Positions 1 through 5,369 of a DNA stretch of 5,369 nt are shown here, one piece after another. The stretch spans positions 1 to 5,369 of the forward strand of contig PNNE01000367.1 of assembly GCA_013824055.1 (NCBI GenBank), given 5' to 3'. The DNA comes from Rhodobacter sp. Its GTDB lineage: Bacteria > Pseudomonadota > Alphaproteobacteria > Rhodobacterales > Rhodobacteraceae. The notes beneath the pieces are model-generated. The model was not told the origin of the DNA. It ran no database searches and saw only the letters and a program-made list of their open reading frames with translations. The translations under genes were made by a program, and so were the position numbers. Within the stretch, counting starts at the first letter, position 1. The number at the start of each line of letters is the position of its first letter.

Positions 1-878
<878 letters not shown>

Positions 879-879
<1 letters not shown>

Positions 880-1115
880 TGTGCGCCGAACGACAGCCCT
901 CCACCTCCACCTCCACCTCCACCTCCACCTCCACCTCCACCCCCACCCCCTCCCCCACCCCCATCCCCTCCCCACTTAGGGGGAGGGGAGGCGTGTCCCG
1001 TCCGACGTTGCAATCCGTTTCCGAGGTTCGGACCGTGCGCCTCCCTCCCCCCTTCGTGGGGGAGGGATGGGGTGGGGGGGCTTTCGCTCGTTCAGATGAC
1101 GAGAGGGCCGCCTGA
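879..1115 (+). CDS. Possible 78-residue Pro/Ser/Thr-rich bridging ORF across the repeat element (doubtful)
   Basis: I do not recognise a protein here, and the frame may be spurious. It starts at ATG 879, which overlaps the ATPase stop and has a good Shine-Dalgarno sequence. It reads MCAERQP, then a run of alternating Ser-Thr with Pro from the hexamer array. Next come PLRGRGG and PPPFVGEGWGGG from the two hairpin arms, and it ends SDDERAA at TGA 1113-1115, overlapping the ATG of the first permease. The hexamer unit is a multiple of three, so changes in copy number would not break the frame. Composition is dictated by the repeats, with no domain, signal peptide or membrane segment. If translated, its main effect would be to carry ribosomes from the ATPase gene to the permease gene rather than to make a useful protein. 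Confidence 0.25.
898..960 (+). repeat. CCACCT hexanucleotide tandem array
   Basis: Six perfect CCACCT copies occupy 901-936. They are preceded by a partial CCT at 898-900 and followed by four decayed units (CCACCC, CCACCC, CCTCCC, CCACCC) to 960. The array grades straight into the C-rich left end of the inverted-repeat element. The + strand is nearly free of G here, and the - strand carries many closely spaced G runs that could form a G-quadruplex. Such arrays change length by slippage; copy number in this sequence may also reflect assembly error. Confidence 0.9.
964..989 (+). repeat. Hairpin 1 of the junction element
   Basis: A perfect 10-bp inverted repeat: TCCCCTCCCC (964-973), loop ACTTAG (974-979), GGGGAGGGGA (980-989). 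The stem is almost pure G-C pairs and would be very stable in RNA. No T run follows, so it does not look like an intrinsic terminator. It could slow ribosomes or RNases between the ATPase and permease cistrons. Confidence 0.8.
1042..1067 (+). repeat. Hairpin 2 of the junction element
   Basis: A perfect 10-bp inverted repeat: TCCCTCCCCC (1042-1051), loop CTTCGT (1052-1057), GGGGGAGGGA (1058-1067). It is the counterpart of hairpin 1 with the C/G run lengths shifted by one. A G-rich tail (1069-1080) follows rather than a T run, so termination is unlikely. It ends 47 bases before the permease start and leaves the permease Shine-Dalgarno sequence (1101-1106) outside the stem. Confidence 0.8.
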
Positions 1116-1117
1116 TG
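1101..1117 (+). promoter_or_regulatory. Ribosome binding site and second copy of the junction before permease 1
   Basis: GAGAGG (1101-1106) lies 8 bases before ATG 1115. GGCCGCCTGATG (1106-1117) matches GGCCGCATGATG at the ATPase end (870-881) in 11 of 12 positions. The site both fixes the permease start and forms the right-hand flank of the inserted DNA. That pattern is what a target-site or junction duplication would leave. Confidence 0.6.
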
Positions 1118-2215
1118 GACCGCTTGCCGCGCTGGGCCGATATCGCCCTTGTCCCCTTCGTCTCGCTGTCGCTGGCCGCGATCATCTCGGCCCTGGTCAT
1201 CATCGCCATCGGGCAGGACCCGTGGGAGGCGATCACGGTGATGGTCCAGGGCTCGGTGATGAACGCCTATGGCTGGGGCTTCACGCTGTACTACGCGACC
1301 AGCTTCATCTTCACCGGGTTGGCCGTCACGGTGGCCTTCCACGCCGGCCTGTTCAACATCGGCGGCGAAGGGCAGGCGCAGCTTGGCGGCTTGGGCGTGG
1401 CGATGGCGCTGCTGTTCATCCCCTGGCCGCACTGGACGATTGCCCTGGTGGCCGCGGCCTGCGGGGCGGCGCTGTTCGGGGCGGCCTGGGCGGCGATCCC
1501 GGCCTACCTGCAAGCCAGGCGCGGCAGCCATATCGTGATCACCACGATCATGTTCAACTACATCGCCGCCAGCCTGATGATCTTCATGCTGGTCGACGTG
1601 CTGCGCCCCTCCGGCCAGATGGACCCGGCCACGGCGAACTTCCCCGAGGCCACCAACCTTCCCAGCTTCAACGAAATTCCGGGGCTGAACCTGATCTTCA
1701 CCAGCGGCGTGCCCGCCAACGTCACCTTCTTCATCGCGCTGGCGATGGCGGTGGTCGTCTGGGCGCTCTTGTGGCGCACGCGGCTGGGCTACCAGATCCG
1801 GGCCTACGGCAAGTCCGAGCCTGCGGCGCGCTATGCCGGGATCAACCCGACCCGGGTCATCATGATCGCCATGCTGATTTCCGGCGGCCTTGCCGGTCTG
1901 ATGGCCATCAACAACGTGATGGGAGAGGCCGAGCGTCTGCTGGGCAACTCGGCGTCCGGCGCGGGCTTCATCGGCATCGCCGTCGCGCTGATGGGCCGCA
2001 ACCACCCCGTCGGCGTGGTGCTGGCGGCGCTGCTGTTCGGCTTCCTGTTCCAGGGCGGCGCCGAGCTGGGCCTCTGGACCAGGATCCCGATCGAGCTGCG
2101 GACCGTGGTGCAGGGCCTGGTCATCCTCTTCACCGGCGCGCTGGACATGATGGTGCGGATGCTGCTGATCCGCATCTTCGCTGTCTTCCGCGCCCGCAAG
2201 CTGGAGGCCGCGTGA
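1115..2215 (+). CDS. ABC transporter permease, nucleoside uptake type (YufP/NupP-like, BPD_transp_2)
   Basis: A 366-residue polytopic inner-membrane protein that would form one half of the translocation channel. Hydrophobic segments alternate along its length, beginning with residues about 10-32. Family marks are FNIGGEGQ (80-87) after the second to third membrane span, a cytoplasmic loop RTRLGYQIRAYGKSEPAARY (221-240) of the kind that contacts the ATPase, and GFIGIAVALMGRNHPVG (284-300) before the last spans. Length fits YufP/NupP-type permeases, which tend to be longer than the partner permease. The start at 1115 is supported by GAGAGG 8 bases upstream and by the typical hydrophilic start MDRLPRW. 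Its stop overlaps the next start (TGATG 2213-2217). The coding frame looks intact even though the upstream ATPase gene is broken. The substrate is inferred as purine nucleosides from the phosphorylase at the operon end; the fold alone would also fit a simple sugar. Confidence 0.93.
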   Translation: MDRLPRWADIALVPFVSLSLAAIISALVIIAIGQDPWEAITVMVQGSVMNAYGWGFTLYYATSFIFTGLAVTVAFHAGLFNIGGEGQAQLGGLGVAMALLFIPWPHWTIALVAAACGAALFGAAWAAIPAYLQARRGSHIVITTIMFNYIAASLMIFMLVDVLRPSGQMDPATANFPEATNLPSFNEIPGLNLIFTSGVPANVTFFIALAMAVVVWALLWRTRLGYQIRAYGKSEPAARYAGINPTRVIMIAMLISGGLAGLMAINNVMGEAERLLGNSASGAGFIGIAVALMGRNHPVGVVLAALLFGFLFQGGAELGLWTRIPIELRTVVQGLVILFTGALDMMVRMLLIRIFAVFRARKLEAA

Positions 2216-2217
2216 TG
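2202..2217 (+). promoter_or_regulatory. Shine-Dalgarno and TGATG overlap between the two permease genes
   Basis: TGGAGG (2202-2207) lies 7 bases before ATG 2215, and the stop TGA 2213-2215 shares its A with that ATG. The site picks ATG 2215 as the start of permease 2, although the same frame is open far upstream. It implies coupled translation at similar yield. Confidence 0.75.
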
Positions 2218-3183
2218 GATTACGCAACTCTTCTGCAGCTTCTCGATTCCACCCTGCGGCTGGCGACACCCCTGCTGCTGGCCTGCCTGGCGGGGCTTTA
2301 CTCGGAGCGCGCCGGCGTCTTCGACATCGGGCTGGAAGGCAAGATGCTGACCGCGGCGATGTGCGCGGGGGCGGTGGCCTTCTACACCGGAAATGCCTGG
2401 GTCGGGGCCGTGGCCGGCATCGCCGGGTCGATGCTCTTTGCGCTGATCCACGGGGTCACCTCGATCACCTTCCGCGGCAACCAGCTGATCGCCGGGGTGG
2501 CGCTGAACTTCCTGGCCTCAGGGATGACGGTGCTGGTCGCGCAAAGCCTGTTCGGCCAGGGGGGGCGCACGCCGCCCCTGGTCGGCGACGCCCGGTTCAA
2601 CCCGATCGAGCTGCCCTTCACCGAAGCGCTGTCGGGCATCCCGTTCTTCGGTGCCCTGTACAGGGACGTGATCTCGGGCCATTCGATCCTGGTCTATGCT
2701 GCCTTCGGCATCGTCGCGCTGACCTGGTGGGTGCTGTACCGGACCCGCTATGGCCTGCGCCTGCGCGCGGTGGGCGAGAACCCGGCGGCCGTCGATACCG
2801 CCGGGGTCAGCGTCGTTGGCCTGCGCTTTTCCGCAGTGATGGTGACCGGCATCCTCTGCGGCCTTGCGGGGGCCTACATGGCAACGGCGCTGCAGGCGGG
2901 CTTCGGCAAGGAGATGACGGCGGGGCGCGGCTATATCGCGCTGGCGGCGCTGATCTTCGCGAAATGGCGGCCGGTGCAGGCGATGTATGCCTGCCTGCTG
3001 TTCGGCTTCTTCCAGGCGCTGGCCCTGCGGCCGGACGTGGTGCAGTCCGTGGTGCAGGTGAAGGTCCCCGTGCCGTTCCTTGACGCCCTGCCCTATATCC
3101 TGACCGTTCTTGTCCTGGCCGGCTTCGTCGGCAAGGCCATCCCGCCCCGCGCGGGTGGCGAGCCCTATGTGAAGGAACGCTGA
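2215..3183 (+). CDS. ABC transporter permease, nucleoside uptake type (YufQ/NupQ-like, BPD_transp_2)
   Basis: A 322-residue polytopic inner-membrane protein, the second channel subunit. It shows FDIGLEGKM (36-44), the counterpart of FNIGGEGQ in its partner. A cytoplasmic coupling loop RTRYGLRLRAVGENPAAVD (176-194) contacts the ATPase, and GRGYIALAALIFAKWRP (237-253) is strongly typical of YufQ/NupQ-type permeases. The C-terminus is short and charged (GGEPYVKER). The start at 2215 is chosen for its Shine-Dalgarno sequence, the TGATG overlap and family-like length; the same frame is open back to 1072, but that stretch is a shadow of permease 1. Its stop at 3181-3183 overlaps the phosphorylase start. 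The pairing of a ~366- and a ~322-residue permease after a double ATPase is the normal layout of this transporter type. Specificity for nucleosides is inferred from context. Confidence 0.93.
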   Translation: MDYATLLQLLDSTLRLATPLLLACLAGLYSERAGVFDIGLEGKMLTAAMCAGAVAFYTGNAWVGAVAGIAGSMLFALIHGVTSITFRGNQLIAGVALNFLASGMTVLVAQSLFGQGGRTPPLVGDARFNPIELPFTEALSGIPFFGALYRDVISGHSILVYAAFGIVALTWWVLYRTRYGLRLRAVGENPAAVDTAGVSVVGLRFSAVMVTGILCGLAGAYMATALQAGFGKEMTAGRGYIALAALIFAKWRPVQAMYACLLFGFFQALALRPDVVQSVVQVKVPVPFLDALPYILTVLVLAGFVGKAIPPRAGGEPYVKER

Positions 3184-3185
3184 TG
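3171..3185 (+). promoter_or_regulatory. Shine-Dalgarno and TGATG overlap before the phosphorylase gene
   Basis: GAAGGA (3171-3176) lies 6 bases before ATG 3183. The permease stop TGA 3181-3183 shares its A with the start. This ties expression of the salvage enzyme to the transporter. Confidence 0.7.
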
Positions 3186-3986
3186 TCCGGTGCCGACACG
3201 CTTGCCGCCCTGATCCGCGACCGCGCCGGTTCAGAGCCTGTCGCCCTGGGCCTGATCCTCGGCTCGGGCCTTGGCCACCTGGCCCATGCCGTGGACGGCG
3301 TGGCGATCCCCTACGGCGATCTGCCGGGCTTTCCGCATGTCGGCGTCTCGGGGCACAACCCGAACCTGCATGTGGGCTTGCTGGAGGGCGTCCGGGTCGC
3401 CGTCTTCGGGGCGCGGGAACATTACTATGAAAGCGGCAATCCGCGGGCGATGCTCTTGCCCTTGCAGGTGCTGAAGGCGCTGGGGGCGGAACGCCTGATC
3501 CTGACCAATGCGGCGGGGTCGATGCGGCCCGACATTCCGCCGGGCAACGTGATGCTGCTGTCAGACCACATCAACTATTCCGGGCTGAACCCGCTGATCG
3601 GCGAAAAGACCGACGCGCGCTTTGTGCCGATGACCGACGCCCACGATCCCGCCATGCGTGCGGCACTGAAGTCCGCGGCGGCGGCCCAGGGCATCGACCT
3701 GCCCGAGGGCGTCTACTGCTGGTACTCTGGCCCATCCTTCGAGACCCCGGCCGAGATCCGGATGCTGAAGCTTCTGGGCGGCGATGCCGTCGGCATGTCC
3801 ACCGTGCCCGAAGTGATCCTGGCGCGCTTCCTGGGCCTGAAGGTCGCGGCGATTTCCACGATCACCAACATGGCCGCCGGCATGTCGGACGAGAAGATCA
3901 GCCACGAACACACCAAGGCGATGGCCCCCCTGGGTGCGGCAAAACTGGAACGGATTCTGAGGGAATTCCTGCGCTCACGACAATGA
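3183..3986 (+). CDS. punA: Purine nucleoside phosphorylase, trimeric PNP family
   Basis: A cytosolic enzyme that would split purine (deoxy)nucleosides with phosphate into free base and (deoxy)ribose-1-phosphate. Its 267 residues fit the low-molecular-mass trimeric family (PunA/PupG/XapA and human PNP). Visible active-site elements, with human equivalents by alignment from memory, are as follows. The phosphate loop is GSGLG (27-31). His58 is in SGH. AREHYYE (77-83) carries Arg78, His80 and Tyr82. TNAAG is at 108-112, and GPSFETPAEIR (183-193) carries Phe186-Glu187. VGMSTVPE is at 203-210, and TNMAAG (228-233) has the Asn expected for 6-oxopurines. His241 lies in ISHEH. The usual QGR before the Arg/His pair reads GAR here, a subfamily variation. 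It is the last gene of the operon, joined to permease 2 by TGATG. Inosine and guanosine are the likely substrates, with xanthosine possible. The symbol is the family name, not proof of orthology; methylthioadenosine phosphorylase is less likely given Asn229. Confidence 0.93.
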   Translation: MSGADTLAALIRDRAGSEPVALGLILGSGLGHLAHAVDGVAIPYGDLPGFPHVGVSGHNPNLHVGLLEGVRVAVFGAREHYYESGNPRAMLLPLQVLKALGAERLILTNAAGSMRPDIPPGNVMLLSDHINYSGLNPLIGEKTDARFVPMTDAHDPAMRAALKSAAAAQGIDLPEGVYCWYSGPSFETPAEIRMLKLLGGDAVGMSTVPEVILARFLGLKVAAISTITNMAAGMSDEKISHEHTKAMAPLGAAKLERILREFLRSRQ

Positions 3987-4084
3987 GACGACGGGGCGTT
4001 TGACATCCCCGGCAAAGCCGCGCAACCCTTTGAACACTCCGCCGCTTTTGGCCCCGCCCGCCTCTCCGACCGATTGCCGCCCCG
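3987..4084. other. Intergenic gap between the nucleoside operon and the TauE/SafE gene
   Basis: The 98 bases separate two gene sets in the same direction. The only symmetry seen is CGGC-AAA-GCCG (4010-4020), too short and without a T run to be a convincing terminator. The right half is pyrimidine-rich. No good Shine-Dalgarno sequence precedes ATG 4085. Confidence 0.6.
4000..4030 (+). promoter_or_regulatory. Possible promoter of the TauE/SafE gene
   Basis: TTGACA at 4000-4005 is a perfect sigma-70-type -35 box, 80 bases before the next start. At normal spacing the -10 region reads AACCCT (4024-4029), a poor match. The call rests on the -35 box and on being the only gap of any size before this gene pair. 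Confidence 0.27.
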
Positions 4085-5005
4085 ATGCAGCTTTACCTTC
4101 CCATCGCCGAGGTTTCGGTCAATGCCTTCCTCATTCTGGGGTTGGGCGGCATCGTGGGGTTCCTGTCGGGAATGTTCGGGGTCGGCGGCGGCTTCCTGAT
4201 CACGCCCTTGCTGTTCTTCATCGGTGTCCCGCCCGCCGTGGCCGTGGCGACCGGGGCCAACCAGGTTGTCGCGTCGTCGGTCTCGGGCGTGCTGGCGCAG
4301 CTTCGGCGCAAGGGCGTGGACTTCACGATGGGGGGCGTTCTGCTGGCGGGAGGCATCGTCGGCTCGATGCTTGGGGTCTGGATCTTCGGGGTCATGACCC
4401 GGCTGGGGCAGATCGACCTGTTCGTCCAGCTGTGCTACGTGATCTTCCTGGGCCTGATCGGCGCGATGATGTTTCAGGAAAGCCTGCGCAGCCTGTTGCG
4501 GTCGCGCAAGCCCGGAGGCCCGCCGATCCGCCGGTCGCATGTCCATTCCTGGGCCCACGGCCTGCCGTTCAAGATGAAGTTCCGGGCGAGCGGGCTTTAC
4601 ATCAGCGTCATCCCGCCGGTGCTGATCGGGGCCACTGTGGGCGTGCTGTCCGCGGTCATGGGGGTCGGCGGCGGCTTCATCCTGGTGCCGGCGATGATCT
4701 ACCTGCTGGGGATGCCCACCAAGGTGGTGATCGGCACCTCGCTCTTTCAGATCATCTTCGTGTCCGGCTTCACCACTGTCATGCATGCGGTGAACAGCCA
4801 GACCGTCGACATGATGCTGGCGCTGATCCTGATCCTTGGCGGCGTCGTCGGCGCGCAGATCGGCACGCGGGTGGGCGTCCGACTCAAGGCCGAACAGCTG
4901 CGCATCATGCTGTCGCTGCTGGTCATGGCGGTCTCGATCCGGATTGCGGTCGATCTTCTGGTCCGGCCGTCCGAGCTGTATTCGGTTGCCGTGGTGCTGC
5001 CGTGA
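4085..5005 (+). CDS. Sulfite exporter TauE/SafE-family membrane permease
   Basis: A 306-residue integral inner-membrane protein of the TauE/SafE family (PF01925). Members move sulfite, sulfoacetate or other small organic anions, but most are uncharacterised. It has the two-fold internal repeat of the family: SGMFGVGGGFLITP (28-41) and SAVMGVGGGFILVP (189-202) sit at the start of each half. A charged cytoplasmic linker with SRKPGGPPIRRS lies between the halves (about 140-151). Each half has about four hydrophobic spans. The start MQLYLPIAEVSVN resembles close relatives as I remember them, but the Shine-Dalgarno sequence is poor. The gene follows a 98-bp gap, so it need not belong to the nucleoside operon. 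Its stop TGA overlaps the GTG start of the next gene (GTGA 5002-5005), which suggests joint function. The family call is firm; the substrate is unknown. Confidence 0.92.
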   Translation: MQLYLPIAEVSVNAFLILGLGGIVGFLSGMFGVGGGFLITPLLFFIGVPPAVAVATGANQVVASSVSGVLAQLRRKGVDFTMGGVLLAGGIVGSMLGVWIFGVMTRLGQIDLFVQLCYVIFLGLIGAMMFQESLRSLLRSRKPGGPPIRRSHVHSWAHGLPFKMKFRASGLYISVIPPVLIGATVGVLSAVMGVGGGFILVPAMIYLLGMPTKVVIGTSLFQIIFVSGFTTVMHAVNSQTVDMMLALILILGGVVGAQIGTRVGVRLKAEQLRIMLSLLVMAVSIRIAVDLLVRPSELYSVAVVLP

Positions 5006-5369
5006 TCCGCGCGCTTGCCCTGCTGCTGGCCCTTGCCCTGCCTGCCGCCGCGCAAGAGGTCATCGTCGCCGGGATGAGCCAGAACCGCGTCTCGATCACC
5101 GCCGATTTCGACGGCTCGGAGATCCTGATCTACGGCGCCGTCAAGCGCAACGCCCCAGCGCCCGAGGGCGGGCCGCTGGAGGTCATCGTGACGGTCGAGG
5201 GGCCCTCCAGCCCCGTCGCCGTCCGTCGCAAGGACCGGGTGGCGGGTATCTGGATCAACAACGCCTCGGTCCGGGTCGACAGCGCGCCCAGCTTCTACGC
5301 CGTCGCGACCACGGGGCCGTTGGACCACATCCTTTCCGATGTCGACAACCTGCGTTACGGGATCACGAT
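5002..5369 (+). CDS. TIGR02186/Alph_Pro_TM family protein, 5' part, GTG start, runs off the window
   Basis: A conserved alphaproteobacterial protein of unknown function. About 122 codons are visible; relatives are roughly twice that length and, as recalled, end in a transmembrane helix beyond this window. It starts at GTG 5002, overlapping the previous stop as GTGA. Residues 1-17 form a clear Sec signal peptide: MIRALALLLALALPAAA with likely cleavage before QEV. The mature part should therefore be periplasmic. A beta-rich region follows, with FDGSEILIYGAVKR (36-49) and then a SAPSFYAVATTGPL stretch, both like the family text I recall. The overlap with the TauE/SafE gene suggests the two proteins work together, perhaps as a permease with a periplasmic partner, but that is inference. 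There is no clear Shine-Dalgarno sequence, so translation likely depends on coupling. Confidence 0.85.
   Translation, partial: MIRALALLLALALPAAAQEVIVAGMSQNRVSITADFDGSEILIYGAVKRNAPAPEGGPLEVIVTVEGPSSPVAVRRKDRVAGIWINNASVRVDSAPSFYAVATTGPLDHILSDVDNLRYGIT

Larger units (their letters stand above)
952..1080. repeat. MITE/REP-like intergenic element with imperfect terminal inverted repeats
   Basis: The left end (952-975) is C runs of 5, 5, 4 and 4 separated by A, AT and T, then AC. The right end (1056-1080) begins GT and then has G runs of 5, 3, 4 and 7 separated by A, AT and T. Its reverse complement matches the left end except for run lengths. Each end also holds its own hairpin. The interior (about 990-1041) has mixed composition and a short inverted pair, GTCCGA 1000-1005 and TCGGAC 1028-1033. 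It has no transposase. Paired C-rich/G-rich hairpins of this look are common extragenic repeats in alphaproteobacteria (recall, not searched). It lies inside an operon, so it will be transcribed with it. Confidence 0.65.

Noticed and set aside
898..960. CRISPR-like array
   Set aside because: It is a six-base tandem repeat without spacers.
964..1067. The two G-C hairpins as intrinsic terminators
   Set aside because: Neither is followed by a T run, and genes of the same pathway continue downstream.
1072..2214. Upstream extension of the permease 2 frame, which would make a 703-residue fusion
   Set aside because: The added 381 codons overlap permease 1 and read as Arg/Gly/Pro/His-rich nonsense. 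ATG 2215 has a Shine-Dalgarno sequence and a family-like start.
4010..4020. CGGC-AAA-GCCG as the terminator of the nucleoside operon
   Set aside because: The stem is only 4 bp and no T run follows; such symmetry is common by chance in GC-rich DNA.
4178..4677. Near-exact repeat of GGTCGGCGGCGGCTTC as a DNA repeat element
   Set aside because: It encodes the GVGGGF motif in each half of the TauE/SafE protein, which is the known internal two-fold repeat of the family.
3713..4786. 357-codon open frame on the - strand
   Set aside because: It spans the antisense of two well-supported genes and the gap between them, and has the polar low-complexity text of a shadow frame.

Overview
The window is strongly GC-rich, and most codons end in G or C. 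Its gene content points to an alphaproteobacterium, most likely of the Rhodobacteraceae (Paracoccus/Rhodobacter group). The best taxonomic clue is the pair at the right end: a TauE/SafE-type permease overlapping a TIGR02186/Alph_Pro_TM protein, an arrangement I associate with that group. This is recall and inference, since no search was run. All recognised genes are on the + strand.

Left and centre (1-3986) hold the back part of a purine nucleoside uptake and salvage operon. It contains the second nucleotide-binding domain of a double-domain ABC ATPase (cut by the window edge), two BPD_transp_2-type inner-membrane permeases of the YufP/NupP and YufQ/NupQ type, and a trimeric-type purine nucleoside phosphorylase. 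The two permease genes and the phosphorylase gene are joined by TGATG stop/start overlaps, each with a Shine-Dalgarno sequence in the end of the preceding gene, so they are probably translationally coupled. The transporter would import nucleosides, and the phosphorylase would split them into base and (deoxy)ribose-1-phosphate. A periplasmic BMP-family binding lipoprotein is expected but is not in the window.

Two anomalies disturb the front of the operon. The ATPase frame breaks by one missing base at about 734-736, which removes the last ~47 residues; the lost frame can restart at an ATG overlapping the premature stop (ATGA, 748-751). The ATPase and first permease genes are also separated by about 235 bp of inserted-looking DNA. 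This consists of a CCACCT hexamer array (898-960) running into a C-rich/G-rich element with imperfect terminal inverted repeats and two 10-bp hairpins (952-1080). The insertion is flanked by near-identical copies of the junction GGCCGC[A/C]TGATG. A 78-codon proline/serine/threonine-rich frame crosses it and overlaps its neighbours by TGATG at both ends.

Right (4085-5369) holds a TauE/SafE-family permease. Its stop overlaps the GTG start of a secreted or membrane-anchored TIGR02186 protein that runs off the window. The 98-bp gap at 3987-4084 has a perfect TTGACA but no convincing -10 box or terminator. I found no tRNA, rRNA, CRISPR array or transposase gene, and no clearly new enzymatic system. 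The junction element is the most unusual part.
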